DNA of 64,000 nucleotides from Paenibacillus silviterrae (GTDB taxonomy: Bacteria; Bacillota; Bacilli; Paenibacillales; NBRC-103111): positions 1,550,001 to 1,614,000 of the forward strand of contig NZ_JASKUT010000002.1 in assembly GCF_030167925.1 (NCBI RefSeq), written 5' to 3'. Each line of letters begins with the position of its first letter. Positions within the stretch are counted from its first letter, which is position 1. Below the pieces are notes generated by a model. It was not told the origin of the DNA, made no database searches, and worked only from the letters and a program-made list of their open reading frames with translations. Below are positions 43,774-53,106 of the stretch, in pieces. The position numbers and the translations under genes are program-made.

Positions 43774-43837
43774 AGTGTATCATCCTGCGTTTCCTTGTGA
43801 ATTAGAGGACGATTACTTGTTTTGGTACTTTCATAAC
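43774..43837 (-). promoter_or_regulatory. lplB-type operon promoter with shared 33-bp operator
   Basis: Minus strand: the 33-bp element occupies 43805-43837 and the -10 box TACACT lies at 43774-43779, 25 bp away. A weak -35, TTCACA (43796-43801), has a 16-bp spacer. The element differs at only 3 of 33 bases from that at 32566-32598 and has the same spacing to the -10, which implies one regulator for both operons. Confidence 0.75.
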
Positions 43838-43858
43838 TTCTCGCCAGCCGTAATGCCA

Positions 43859-43895
43859 AAGAGCCTTCCCCGCGGTTATGCAGAAGAAGGCTCTT
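43859..43895 (-). terminator. Terminator-like hairpin after the YesN-type regulator
   Basis: On the minus strand AAGAGCCTTC and GAAGGCTCTT form a 10-bp stem, but only TT and then GGC follow. It lies 16 nt past the regulator stop and upstream of the lplB promoter. The weak T-tail makes partial read-through likely. Confidence 0.6.
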
Positions 43896-43910
43896 AGCAG
43901 GGCTGGGAAA

Positions 43911-45509
43911 TCACTGGCGCATTTCCCCAGGCGTAACGCCCCAATATTTACGAAAAACTCGGGTAAAATAACTGACGTCATTGTATCCGACGGCCGCAGC
44001 GACATCGTTGATTCGTGCCCCCTCCTGCAGGAGCGCCTTGGCTTTTTCCATCTTGCGTTCAAGCACATAGGAGGAAAAGGCCTTGCCCGTTTCCTGCTTA
44101 AAGAGGCGGCTGAGGTAGGAGGAGTTGACATACAGCCGATCAGCCACAGAGTATAGCGAGATCTCCTGATCGATTTCGTTCTCCACAAGAGTCAGAATCG
44201 TCTTGACCGTTTCATGGCTCGTTGATTTTCTCCGCTGTCCGGCATAAAGGAGATACGCCCTGATGATCCGCTGAAGCCAGGAAAGCACCTGCTCCTTGGC
44301 TGTCAGCTCTCGGTGATTATGGAAGAAGACGTAGTCCTCTCCCGCCACCTCCTGCACGGTCCAGCCTTGCTTATGAATCATCCGAATAAATAAACTGGAA
44401 AAATACAGGATGCGTTCATGCATCTCTTGGGCGGTTTCCGCCTGCGCCATCCCGTTATTCCAGAGGGTGTGAAGCGTCTCAAGCGCCTTGCCGCCGTCCC
44501 CTGTCTCCAGTGCGATCTCCAGCCCTTTCTCCAGATTCGGCTGCCATGATAGCTCCTTCTTTGTCCCCTTCTCCCCGCGGTAAGGAATGGCCAGGTTATG
44601 GCCGAGAACAAGACGATTCTGCAGAGCGCGAACCGCCTGTACATAAAGCTTGCTCATCTCTGTACCCGTGCCTGTCGTTCCGCTGATCCCCGCGCTTGCG
44701 GTCAGCTTGAGGCTGCTTTTGACGGTAAACAGCAGCTTCTCGGCAACCGCATTGATCTTCTGAAGTACGACGTTCGGCTCTTCCTCGTGCCCGGACGGAA
44801 ATACAACGACCGTACAGCCTGCATCGTTCGTCGATACCCAGCAGCGTATGCCGTGCAGCGACTCCTTTACAATACTGAGGAGCGAAAATTGAAGCAGCGG
44901 GCCGTCCTTCCTCGTAAACCGGGTCTCCGTCTCGGGCAGCGGATCCATATCGAAGACCGCTACCGCGTACCGGGCATCCATGGGCAAGTCCAGCTGAAGA
45001 TTCCTGCTTTTTTGTTCGATCTCCCAAAGCTCGTATTTACCCGTGAGCCAGCTTTGGAAAAATTCATTGACCAACTGGGGGAGATGCAGCTTCCATTTCT
45101 GTCTGAGCTCGTCCTCATTATGCCGCTGCTCCAGCTCGCGCCGGAGCCGCTCGGCCGCCTTGAGCATTGTCTCCAGAATCTCCTGGTCCCCCGCCGGCTT
45201 CAATAAATAGCTCACGACTCCAAGCTCCAATGCCGCTTGCGCGTAGGTAAAATCGTCATGACCGCTGAGGATGACGATTTTCATCAGCGGATCCGCCTCG
45301 CGAAGCCGCCTTGCCAAGCTGAGTCCGTCCATCTCCGGCATCTGCAGATCCAGGAGGAGGAGATTCGGTTTCTTACGGTCAATCAGCTCCAGCGCCTCTT
45401 TGCCGTTCGCGGCCTTGCCGACAACCTCGATGCCGTGCTTCTCCCATGGAATGTTATTGGCAAGCGCATTTCTCAAACGAACCTCATCTTCGACAATTAG
45501 TAAATTCAC
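43911..45509 (-). CDS. YesN/AraC-type response regulator
   Basis: A 532-residue regulator. The receiver domain has its phosphoacceptor in LLLLDLQMPEMDG (Asp54 from the chosen start) and the Lys in VVSYLLKPAG. A long linker follows, then an AraC-type DNA-binding domain with both helix-turn-helix units: ISLYSVADRLYVNSSYLSRLFKQETG and INDVAAAVGYNDVSYFTRVFRKYWG. The start is GTG 45509, with AAGGAG 9 nt upstream; ATG 45518 touches the ribosome site and is unlikely. No kinase gene is adjacent. The YesM kinase at 29075-30916 is the best partner in the window, and the shared 33-bp element is its probable target. Confidence 0.92.
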   Translation of the reverse strand: MNLLIVEDEVRLRNALANNIPWEKHGIEVVGKAANGKEALELIDRKKPNLLLLDLQMPEMDGLSLARRLREADPLMKIVILSGHDDFTYAQAALELGVVSYLLKPAGDQEILETMLKAAERLRRELEQRHNEDELRQKWKLHLPQLVNEFFQSWLTGKYELWEIEQKSRNLQLDLPMDARYAVAVFDMDPLPETETRFTRKDGPLLQFSLLSIVKESLHGIRCWVSTNDAGCTVVVFPSGHEEEPNVVLQKINAVAEKLLFTVKSSLKLTASAGISGTTGTGTEMSKLYVQAVRALQNRLVLGHNLAIPYRGEKGTKKELSWQPNLEKGLEIALETGDGGKALETLHTLWNNGMAQAETAQEMHERILYFSSLFIRMIHKQGWTVQEVAGEDYVFFHNHRELTAKEQVLSWLQRIIRAYLLYAGQRRKSTSHETVKTILTLVENEIDQEISLYSVADRLYVNSSYLSRLFKQETGKAFSSYVLERKMEKAKALLQEGARINDVAAAVGYNDVSYFTRVFRKYWGVTPGEMRQ

Positions 45510-45584
45510 GGGCCGCATCTCCTTCCATGCTCAATAAATCATATTCGTATATTTCTCCATACGCTGAAAAAGCTCCTCTTTTGC

Positions 45585-45633
45585 CAAAAAACAGAAGCAG
45601 TCCACCGTGCCGTTGATGGTGGACTGCTTCTGT
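45585..45633 (-). terminator. Strong terminator of the oligosaccharide-uptake operon
   Basis: ACAGAAGCAGTCCACC pairs perfectly with GGTGGACTGCTTCTGT (16 bp) around an 11-nt loop, followed on the minus strand by TTTTTTGG. It directly follows the metallo-hydrolase stop at 45638. Confidence 0.95.
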
Positions 45634-45637
45634 TAAT

Positions 45638-46450
45638 TCACAAAATTATTAATTTACCGTCAAAGGCAACATGAATGCCATGCGGCTCAAAGATCTCCAG
45701 CCATTCCTCATGAAGCAAGCCTGCATTGTGTGAAAAATGAGTAACGACGATCAACCCATCTGGTTTCAGCACTTGATTGGCTTCCAACCAAAGCTTCGCA
45801 TCAAGCACAGCCTCAATGTTCATATGGTTCGTCCGGTGGGGAGACCTCCCCACCGTGCATTCCAATATCGCCAGATCCAGCTGCCGAGTCTTCAACCAGG
45901 CCCAGGTTTCCTCCGGAAACCACCCGCTGTCATGTCCATACAGAATCGCCTTCCCGTCTTTCTCAATATAATAGATTAAACAGGTCTCCATCGGATCGTG
46001 AGAAGCCGGTAAAGGGGTGATCGTCGCCGTTTGTGTGTTATACGTTTCGAACGGGCGAACCCGGTGAAATACGTAATGATGGCGCAAGCCGGCCAAATGC
46101 TTGGCGCAAAGCCGCAGCGTGAGATCGTTTCCGTGTACATGAATCGGAGTATTCGCCGACTTCGCGTACCCCTCCGCTCGAATGGCCATATCCTCGGCGT
46201 ACAGATGATCCGAATGCGAGTGAGTGAGAAGCAGATCTTGAATACGATCCAGCTCCAGACCGAAACGCAACGAATGGTACCAAGTATCCGGGGGAAAATC
46301 GATCTTAAACACCTCATCGATCAGGACGGACGTGCGGGTACGCAGGTTATTGCCCCCGAGCAAGCGGGCTTGCCGGCACGTTTCGCATCCGCAGAACAGA
46401 GACGGAATGCCTTCATAAGCAGCCGTTCCAAGGAAATGAATCTTCATCAT
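45638..46450 (-). CDS. Metallo-beta-lactamase-fold hydrolase (PhnP-like)
   Basis: A 270-residue enzyme. It has the metal motif [15 protein letters not shown] (HxHxDH), [11 protein letters not shown] further on, and [10 protein letters not shown] near the end. The Cys-rich start [21 protein letters not shown] resembles the zinc-binding loop of PhnP-like phosphodiesterases. ATG 46450 is chosen just before the ThuA stop; ATG 46447 is an alternative. It is the last gene of the nine-gene operon and probably cleaves a phosphodiester or lactone intermediate of the sugar pathway; the substrate is unknown. Confidence 0.8.
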   Translation of the reverse strand: MMKIHFLGTAAYEGIPSLFCGCETCRQARLLGGNNLRTRTSVLIDEVFKIDFPPDTWYHSLRFGLELDRIQDLLLTHSHSDHLYAEDMAIRAEGYAKSANTPIHVHGNDLTLRLCAKHLAGLRHHYVFHRVRPFETYNTQTATITPLPASHDPMETCLIYYIEKDGKAILYGHDSGWFPEETWAWLKTRQLDLAILECTVGRSPHRTNHMNIEAVLDAKLWLEANQVLKPDGLIVVTHFSHNAGLLHEEWLEIFEPHGIHVAFDGKLIIL

Positions 46451-47178
46451 TCCCCGGTTTCCGTCTTCCATGCTTCAAGCTGCTCCGCAAAGCCGTAATA
46501 CGGCCTTGGTCGTTCCGCCGGGTTCGCCCACTTGACGGCATTGGCGATAACACGAAGTACATCCTTATGATGGTAAGTCGGGTACGTTTCATGGCCCGGC
46601 CTGAAATAAAAAATTTTCCCTTGGCCTCGCCGGTAGGTGCAGCCGCTGCGAAACACCTCACCGCCTTGAAACCAGCTGACGAAGACGAGTTCATCGGGGA
46701 TCGGGATGTCAAAGTGTTCCCCGTACATCTCCTCCTGCTCCAGCTCAATATAAGGACCGATCCCTTCCGCGATGGGATGCGACGGATTCACTACCCAGAG
46801 CCTCTCCTTCTCATCGGCCTCTCTCCAGAGCAAATCGCAGGTCGTTCCCATAAGCTTACGGAACAATTTGGAGTGGTGGCCGGAATGCAGGATGACCAGA
46901 CCCATGCCTTGAAGTATTTTCTTGTGCACCCGGTCCACAATCTCGTCGTTGAATTTGGCGTGTGCTTTGTGGCCCCAATAAACAAGCACGTCCGTCTCCG
47001 CCAGCACCTCCTCCGTAAGACCATGCTCCGGTTCGTCGAAGGTCGCTGTTCGGATCCGGAAGCCATCCTGCTGAATGCCTTCCGCTATGGCGGTGTGAAT
47101 GCCCTGCGGATATACGGCGGCGGTGCGCTCGCTCACCTTCTCCGCAATAAATTCGTTCCATATTGTCACGTTGATCAT
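46447..47178 (-). CDS. ThuA-domain protein
   Basis: A 243-residue protein with the ThuA glutamine-amidotransferase-like fold: [44 protein letters not shown], and [31 protein letters not shown]. ThuA proteins take part in catabolism of trehalose-type and other disaccharides, often beside Gfo/Idh/MocA enzymes as here. The start ATG 47178 follows AAGGGG. It overlaps the start of the metallo-hydrolase gene. Confidence 0.87.
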   Translation of the reverse strand: MINVTIWNEFIAEKVSERTAAVYPQGIHTAIAEGIQQDGFRIRTATFDEPEHGLTEEVLAETDVLVYWGHKAHAKFNDEIVDRVHKKILQGMGLVILHSGHHSKLFRKLMGTTCDLLWREADEKERLWVVNPSHPIAEGIGPYIELEQEEMYGEHFDIPIPDELVFVSWFQGGEVFRSGCTYRRGQGKIFYFRPGHETYPTYHHKDVLRVIANAVKWANPAERPRPYYGFAEQLEAWKTETGE

Positions 47179-47199
47179 AAGAACACCCCTTCTGCGCTT

Positions 47200-48258
47200 C
47201 TAGTCGCGCTTTGCAACGCCCTCGGCAGCCGATTCCAGGATGAGCTGCAGCACCTTTTGATTGCGATATCCGTCCATAAAGGTAGGGATTTGTACCATGG
47301 TCGGATCCTCCATATAGGCAAGAAAATCCTCGAGCATCACCCGGTTGCGCTCCTGAGGAAGCTGGATCGTTTGATCAAACAGCGGCTCTCCGGGACCACG
47401 GCGAACACACAAGCGGACCGTTTGGGGCTGCTCTACACACGCTTCGATGGTTCCGTTATCCCCATAGATCGTCAGCTTGAATTCATTTCGGGTACCGACA
47501 GCGTTCTTGTGCGTATAGAAGGTTCCCATAACACCTCCCTCAAGCACACCCTGGAAGCTGGTGAAGTCATCGACATCCACCTTCGCCGGCTGGTTCGTGA
47601 GGGGATTGATGCGTTCATCGACAAAGGTGGCCATCATCGCCGATACCGTCTGAAACTCACCGACAAAGTAACGGGCCGCATCAATCATGTGAGAGCCTAT
47701 GTCGGCCAATACGCCCGACCCTGCCGCTTCCTTGCTGAATCGCCAAGCGTATGGCTGGTTATGCATCGGGACGTTCTCTTCCTGCAAATAGTGCGCGGCA
47801 AAATGCCGGATACGGCCGATCTCCTGCCGCTCAAGCAACCCCTTGATATATCGGAATGCCGGCACATAGCGGTAGGAGAAACCGATCATGCACGGTATGG
47901 GGCGCTCGCGATATAATGCAAGAAGCTCCTCCGCCTCCTCCATCGTGCGGGTGAACGGCTTCTCCGATAGGACCGGCTTTCCCGCTTCGATGCATTTTTT
48001 CAAAATATTATAATGAAACTGGTTCGACACCACCGAAATGACGAAGTCCACCTCCGGATCGTCGATGAGCTCTTCGTAATTCCGATACCGTTTATGCTCC
48101 GGCAGACCCAGCTCCTCTCCTTTGCTCTTTACCGCCGATTCATTCACGTCACAGATAGCCGTAATCGCTGTCCTCTCCAAGCTTAGCAAATTCCGAATGT
48201 GACCGTTGGCCATTCTCCCTAAGCCGATGATACCCGCTCTCCGAGGTTTACCGCTCAA
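47200..48258 (-). CDS. Gfo/Idh/MocA-family oxidoreductase
   Basis: A 352-residue dehydrogenase. It has the nucleotide loop GIIGLGRMANGHIRNLL, the motif GKPVLSEKPFTRT with the catalytic Lys, and GSGVLADIGSHMIDAARYFVG, including the conserved His in the second domain. TTG 48258 is chosen because GGGAGG lies 7 nt upstream; it overlaps the HAD gene end by 11 nt. It likely oxidises an imported sugar, acting with ThuA. Confidence 0.9.
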   Translation of the reverse strand: MSGKPRRAGIIGLGRMANGHIRNLLSLERTAITAICDVNESAVKSKGEELGLPEHKRYRNYEELIDDPEVDFVISVVSNQFHYNILKKCIEAGKPVLSEKPFTRTMEEAEELLALYRERPIPCMIGFSYRYVPAFRYIKGLLERQEIGRIRHFAAHYLQEENVPMHNQPYAWRFSKEAAGSGVLADIGSHMIDAARYFVGEFQTVSAMMATFVDERINPLTNQPAKVDVDDFTSFQGVLEGGVMGTFYTHKNAVGTRNEFKLTIYGDNGTIEACVEQPQTVRLCVRRGPGEPLFDQTIQLPQERNRVMLEDFLAYMEDPTMVQIPTFMDGYRNQKVLQLILESAAEGVAKRD

Positions 48259-48811
48259 TGCTCTCCCTCCCCTGCTCCGCTTCCACATATTCCTCATTTA
48301 ATCGTTCTACTAGATCGATCAATTCCATCGGCATATGGATCGTGTAATCAGGCTGCTCGCTCTCATCCGCAGGCTGCTTCGGATATCTCGGCGTCCAATC
48401 CAGGAACACGCTCGTGAACCCCATTTGGTTGGCGCCCTTGATGTCACGGCTAAGGTTGTTCCCCACCATGACGATCCGGGACCGGTCGCTCTCCTGCAGA
48501 TCGAGTGCCCCCATGGCAGCCTTGAACATTCTCGGGCTCGGTTTGAAGGCTTTAATCGTTTCCGAATAAATCATCGCCGTGAACTCGTCATAAATCCCGT
48601 TCTGGATGAACATGTTCTTAAACGATTGGGCCAGCCCGTCCGCCACCAGAGCCAAGGTATACCCGCGTTCAGCAAGCGTTCGGACCATGAGATCCGCCCC
48701 CGGAATCACGTTCGCCCGGATCACAACGTCATGTTCATCCCGGATTTCCGTGCCCTCATCAATGATCGTGTCTCCGCTGTCGAGAAATACAATGATTTTT
48801 TTCGGCTCCAT
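48248..48811 (-). CDS. HAD-family phosphatase-like hydrolase
   Basis: A 187-residue HAD protein. Motif I is IVFLDSGDTIIDEGTE, where the first Asp is kept but the second position is Gly-Asp rather than the usual DxD spacing. KAFKPSPRMFKAAMGAL supplies the motif III lysine, and VMVGNNLSRDIKGANQMGF gives motif IV. The cap resembles that of small phosphatases. It lies 4 nt after the importer ATPase gene and probably dephosphorylates a sugar phosphate in the pathway. Confidence 0.83.
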   Translation of the reverse strand: MEPKKIIVFLDSGDTIIDEGTEIRDEHDVVIRANVIPGADLMVRTLAERGYTLALVADGLAQSFKNMFIQNGIYDEFTAMIYSETIKAFKPSPRMFKAAMGALDLQESDRSRIVMVGNNLSRDIKGANQMGFTSVFLDWTPRYPKQPADESEQPDYTIHMPMELIDLVERLNEEYVEAEQGRESIER

Positions 48812-48815
48812 GCTT

Positions 48816-49844
48816 CTACTCCACCTTCTCGTAAGTATTTACGCCTTTCAATGCAAGCTCCCCCGCATAATGACAGGACACATAGTGCTGATCCGCAATC
48901 TCGCGTACGGTCGGTTCGTCGGTGACGCATTTCTCCGTTTTGTAGGGACATCTCGGGTGAAAATGGCAGCCGCTCGGCGGTTTGGCAGGGTTCGGCACTT
49001 CTCCCTCCAGAATAATCCGCTCCTTGCGGATGTTCGGATCCGGTAGCGGAACAGCGGATAATAAAGCTTCCGTATACGGATGCCCCGGGCTTGCGAAGAT
49101 CGAATTCGCCGGTGCCAGCTCGACGATTTTTCCCAGATGCATCACGGCGACTCGGTCCGAAATATGCTCGACAACACTGAGGTCGTGGGAGATAAAGATG
49201 TAAGTAATTTTGTATTGCTCCTGCAAATCCTTAAGCAGGTTAATGATTTGCGCTTGGATGGACACGTCGAGCGCCGATACCGCTTCATCGCAAACGATCA
49301 GCCTAGGCCGGCTGGCGAGCGCCCGGGCAATGGCGATCCGCTGCCGCTGTCCTCCGGAGAACGCATGGGGATAACGTTCCAGGTAGCTGACGTTTAAGCC
49401 TGTTTTTTCCGCAATTTCCGTGACCCGTTCCCTTACCTCCGCCTTGCTCAGCTTCCCGTCGGCCGTTAAGGGCTCGCTGATAATATTAAAAACGCTCATT
49501 CTCGGACTTAACGAGGAGTACGGATCCTGGAAAATCATCTGAATGTCCTTGCGGTAGTTATTGTATTCCTCACCCTTCAGCTTAAGGAAGTCGCGCTTGC
49601 CTCCTTGCTCGGGATAATAAATTACCTCGCCGGACGTCGCATCGATGCCGCGGACGATACATCGGCCCAGCGTCGTTTTGCCGCAGCCGGATTCACCGAC
49701 GATGCTGAACGTCTCGCCTTCCCGAAGCTCGAACGAAATATCCGACACGACGCGTACGGGGGCATGCTTGCGAAAGCCGAACAAGCTCTTTTTCCCTTCA
49801 AAATGCTTCGTGAGCCGGTTAACCTGCAGTATCGTCTTGGGCAT
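48816..49844 (-). CDS. Oligopeptide/oligosaccharide ABC importer ATPase (DppF/OppF type)
   Basis: A 342-residue ATPase with Walker A GESGCGKTTLGR, the signature FSGGQRQRIAIARAL and Walker B LIVCDEAVSALDVS. The C-terminal extension has PSGCHFHPRCPYKTEKC, the OppF/DppF-type cysteine-rich end. Its ATG follows GGAGG by 6 nt and overlaps the DppD-type gene by 26 nt. The two ATPases form a heterodimer that drives the permease pair. Confidence 0.93.
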   Translation of the reverse strand: MPKTILQVNRLTKHFEGKKSLFGFRKHAPVRVVSDISFELREGETFSIVGESGCGKTTLGRCIVRGIDATSGEVIYYPEQGGKRDFLKLKGEEYNNYRKDIQMIFQDPYSSLSPRMSVFNIISEPLTADGKLSKAEVRERVTEIAEKTGLNVSYLERYPHAFSGGQRQRIAIARALASRPRLIVCDEAVSALDVSIQAQIINLLKDLQEQYKITYIFISHDLSVVEHISDRVAVMHLGKIVELAPANSIFASPGHPYTEALLSAVPLPDPNIRKERIILEGEVPNPAKPPSGCHFHPRCPYKTEKCVTDEPTVREIADQHYVSCHYAGELALKGVNTYEKVE

Positions 49845-50880
49845 AACGTACCTCCACCCCTTCCTCGTTATATAGGAAACAACGGACGGTATGATCGGAT
49901 TCGATTTGGGTTAACGGCACAGCCTTCTTGTCGCATAAACCGGGTATCCGGTCCTTGCACCGGTCATAAAATCCGCACATCGGCGGCATATTCAGGGCAA
50001 GCGGCACCGTGCCTTCTATCGACTCCAGCCGCTTATTCTTGCGTCCAAGCTTCGGCATGGAATGCAGCAGTCCTTTGGTATACGGATGCTTCGGATTATT
50101 GAAAATTTCCTTCACCGGGGCCTGCTCCACAATTTTGCCTAAATACATGACCGCCACCTCGTCACACATCTCGGCGATGATCCCGAGATCATGGGTAACG
50201 AGCAGAATTGCCATGCCGAATTCCTTCTGCAGCTCCTTCATTAATTCAAGGACTTGGGCTTGGATCGTGACGTCGAGCGCCGTTGTCGGTTCATCGGCGA
50301 TGAGCAGCTCCGGATTGCAGGACAGCGACATCGCAATCATCGCACGCTGCCGCATACCGCCTGAGAATTCATGGGGAAACTGCTCGAAGCGCTTCTCCTC
50401 ATCGGAAATGCCGACCTTGCGCAGCATCTCGAGAGCAATCTGCTTGGCCTCACGCTTATTCTTCGTACGATGCGTCAGAATGGCCTCCATAATCTGATTG
50501 CCGATGGTGTACATCGGAGAGAAGGCGGTCATTGGCTCCTGAAAAATCATAGAAATCCGCTTGCCGCGTATGGCTCGTATTTGCCGTCCCTTCGGATCCA
50601 TCTGCAGCAGATCGGCCGGCTTCGCCGAAGGAGCCGCATTCCCATGGAACACAATACTGCCGGAGGTTTCGCACTCCTTCGGATTGATAGCAATAATCGC
50701 CCTGCTGGTCAAGCTCTTGCCGCAGCCCGACTCTCCGACCAAGCCTAACGTTTTCCCCTTCTTGATTTCAAAGTCCACACCGTCAACAGCAGCCAGCGTG
50801 CCGGCATCCATACGGATGTGAATCTTCAGATCTTGAACGGTGAGCAGAGGCGACCCGGGGTCCGTCTGATGTGCCGTCAT
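49819..50880 (-). CDS. Oligopeptide/oligosaccharide ABC importer ATPase (DppD/OppD type)
   Basis: A 353-residue ATPase with Walker [14 protein letters not shown], the signature [15 protein letters not shown] and Walker [15 protein letters not shown]. The C-terminal cysteine pattern [15 protein letters not shown] belongs to the OppD/DppD extension. It is encoded between the permease and the second ATPase in the usual order. Confidence 0.93.
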   Translation of the reverse strand: MTAHQTDPGSPLLTVQDLKIHIRMDAGTLAAVDGVDFEIKKGKTLGLVGESGCGKSLTSRAIIAINPKECETSGSIVFHGNAAPSAKPADLLQMDPKGRQIRAIRGKRISMIFQEPMTAFSPMYTIGNQIMEAILTHRTKNKREAKQIALEMLRKVGISDEEKRFEQFPHEFSGGMRQRAMIAMSLSCNPELLIADEPTTALDVTIQAQVLELMKELQKEFGMAILLVTHDLGIIAEMCDEVAVMYLGKIVEQAPVKEIFNNPKHPYTKGLLHSMPKLGRKNKRLESIEGTVPLALNMPPMCGFYDRCKDRIPGLCDKKAVPLTQIESDHTVRCFLYNEEGVEVRYAQDDTAG

Positions 50881-50900
50881 AGGTTAATCCCTCACTTCCA

Positions 50901-52046
50901 TTATTTCTTGTAAGGATCGGCGGCATCGCGCAAGCCGTCGCCCACGAAATTGTAGGCAAGCACTGTAAGGATGACCGTGCCCAGCGGGATGAGCTTCCAA
51001 GGGTATAAGGCGACATTCTCGATCTGCTGCGCCTCTTGCAGCAGCACGCCCCAGCTTGTGGCCGGCGAGCGGATGCCGAGACCCAGAAAGCTCATAGCGG
51101 TTTCGCCCAGAATCATGGACGGGATCGCCAACGTAGCGGCTACGACCAAATAGCTGATGAAGCCCGGTACCAGGTGCACCCGGATAATTTTCATATTGCG
51201 TACCCCGGAGATTTTGGCCGCCATGACGTAATCTTCATTTTTTAAGGAAATGAATTTGCTTCGCACAACCCGTGCTAACCCCGTCCAGTCGATAAAAGCA
51301 AGGATGATCGTGATATAAAAGTACATTTGCACGACCGGGATTCTAGGCGGAATGGCGGCAGAGAGCGCCATCCAGAGCGGAAGCGTCGGAAAGGAGCGGA
51401 TGATCTCGATTAGTCTCTGGATAATGGAGTCGAGCAGGCCGCCGAAGTATCCGGATATGCCGCCGATCACAATGCCCAAGATGAAACTGATCGTTACGCC
51501 GACCAGCGGAATGCTTAATGAAATTTGGCTGCCGAGCACAATTCTGGAGAACAGGTCACGTCCCATGCCGTCCGTTCCGAACAGGAACAGCTTTCCGGGC
51601 GGATCCACCCCGAACAGATGCTTATTCGTGGGAATGATCCCCCACAGCTTGTAGCTCTCTCCCTCGACGAACAGCTTGACGGGGTATTTGACTTGCGTAT
51701 CGTCCACATACATTTTGCGGAGGGTGACCGGATCCCTGCTCGATTTAAGCCCGTACACGAACGGCTGCAACTGAAACTTCCCTTCCGCATCAATCCACCG
51801 TATCGTCATAGGTGCCGTATTAATATACTGGCTGTCATAGCTCAGCAGCCCCTGCGGGGCGATAAATGGGGCGAATAGGGCAACGGCGTATAATACCAGC
51901 AGGAAGACCAAGCTCACGCGAGCCAGCTTATGCTTCTTGAATTTCTTGTACATTAAGCGCCACTGCGAGCTATAATATTCCTCGGTCGCGGCCTTCGCCT
52001 TGCGTCTGCCGAAAAGCTGGGTCGGATGTTTCAGTATCGTTTTCAT
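50901..52046 (-). CDS. ABC importer permease (DppC/OppC type)
   Basis: A 381-residue permease. After an N-terminal helix (about 38-58) comes an extended extracytoplasmic segment of about 110 residues (SYDSQYINTAPMTIRW to LFGTDGMGRDLF), then five further helices. The EAA loop is YVMAAKISGVRNMKIIRVHLVPGF, and the end LGDGLRDAADPYKK-type (here FVGDGLRDAADPYKK) is conserved. The long outside segment is larger than in standard OppC and fits the sugar-linked branch. It pairs with the DppB-type protein. Confidence 0.92.
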   Translation of the reverse strand: MKTILKHPTQLFGRRKAKAATEEYYSSQWRLMYKKFKKHKLARVSLVFLLVLYAVALFAPFIAPQGLLSYDSQYINTAPMTIRWIDAEGKFQLQPFVYGLKSSRDPVTLRKMYVDDTQVKYPVKLFVEGESYKLWGIIPTNKHLFGVDPPGKLFLFGTDGMGRDLFSRIVLGSQISLSIPLVGVTISFILGIVIGGISGYFGGLLDSIIQRLIEIIRSFPTLPLWMALSAAIPPRIPVVQMYFYITIILAFIDWTGLARVVRSKFISLKNEDYVMAAKISGVRNMKIIRVHLVPGFISYLVVAATLAIPSMILGETAMSFLGLGIRSPATSWGVLLQEAQQIENVALYPWKLIPLGTVILTVLAYNFVGDGLRDAADPYKK

Positions 52047-52049
52047 TCG

Positions 52050-53048
52050 CTACGCACCTCGATATTCCGTCCGGATTTTCGGGTCAAGCCAAGCAAGCAG
52101 AATATCCGAAATCAACGTTCCGAGCACGGTCAAAATCGCCATAAAAAACAGCCACGTCCCTGCCAAATACATGTCTTGCGCAAGCAAGGCGTTGTACATA
52201 ACGGGTCCCTGCAGCGGGAGGTTAAGCACAATTGCGGTAATAGTCGATCCGGTAAAAATATGGGTGAGCGACCAGCCGATAGTGCTGATAATGGGATTGA
52301 TCGCGACGCGGGTCGGATATTTCAGTATAATCTTCATTTCCGACAAGCCTTTGGCGCGGGCCGTTACCACGTTGGGCTTATTGATCTCCTCCAGCATCTG
52401 TCCTCGCATGACGCGCATAAGCTCGGCGGTACTCGCCATGCCGATGACGATAATCGGGATGATCATATGCTTGAGCAGGTCGAGCACCTTCGCAGCCGAC
52501 CAGGCGCTGTTGGCATGCTCTTCTGAGAAAAGTCCGAGCAGCGGGTCGCCCAGATACACATAAGAGAGGTACATCAAAATAACCGCCAGCAGGAAGTGAG
52601 GCGTTGCCATGCCCAGAAATCCGATAGCCGTGAAGATATAATCTCCTACGGTATACTGCTTGATTGCGCTGTATATACCCACCGGGATTGCGACTAAATA
52701 AGTGAAGGCCATGGTGACCAGGGACACGATCAGCGTCAAAGGCAGGAATTGTCCGATGACAGCCGTCACCGGCTTGTTGAAGTTGTAGGAGTACCCGAAG
52801 TCAAAGTGTAGAATAATGTTTTTGGCCCAATACAAGTATTGAATAAACCAAGGCTGGTCCAGACCGTACTGCTCCCTCATCCGCGCCATATCCTCCGTTG
52901 TCATGACATCCCCGGCCGCCGCCATCTTGGCGGCATAAGTCGAAACGAAGTCGCCCGGCGGAAGTTGAATGATGTAGAAAACAATTACGGAGATCACAAA
53001 TACGACAGGAATCATGAGCAGGCATCTTCGAACAATATATCGCAGCAT
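52050..53048 (-). CDS. ABC importer permease (DppB/OppB type)
   Basis: A 332-residue permease. It has the conserved start MLRYIVRRCLLMIPVVFVISVIVFYI, six predicted helices, the EAA loop VVTARAKGLSEMKIILKYPTR, and the end DILLAWLDPKIR. The ribosome site AGAGGGAG precedes the ATG. It is the partner of the DppC-type permease that begins 4 nt downstream. Confidence 0.93.
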   Translation of the reverse strand: MLRYIVRRCLLMIPVVFVISVIVFYIIQLPPGDFVSTYAAKMAAAGDVMTTEDMARMREQYGLDQPWFIQYLYWAKNIILHFDFGYSYNFNKPVTAVIGQFLPLTLIVSLVTMAFTYLVAIPVGIYSAIKQYTVGDYIFTAIGFLGMATPHFLLAVILMYLSYVYLGDPLLGLFSEEHANSAWSAAKVLDLLKHMIIPIIVIGMASTAELMRVMRGQMLEEINKPNVVTARAKGLSEMKIILKYPTRVAINPIISTIGWSLTHIFTGSTITAIVLNLPLQGPVMYNALLAQDMYLAGTWLFFMAILTVLGTLISDILLAWLDPKIRTEYRGA

Positions 53049-53071
53049 CCGTTCTCCCTCTTTTCTTAAGA

Positions 53072-53093
53072 AAGGGGGAAGTCACTCCCCCTT
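53072..53093 (-). other. Intercistronic stem-loop after the binding-protein gene
   Basis: AAGGGGG and CCCCCTT form a 7-bp GC-rich stem around eight bases, between the binding-protein stop and the DppB-type start. On the minus strand the tail is TCTTAAG, too short in Ts for strong termination. It probably protects the binding-protein mRNA or tunes downstream expression. Confidence 0.6.
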
Positions 53094-53106
53094 GGGTCAC
53101 TGACGA

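Noticed and set aside
46567-47916. Plus-strand open frame of 449 codons
   Set aside because: Antisense shadow of the ThuA and Gfo/Idh/MocA genes.
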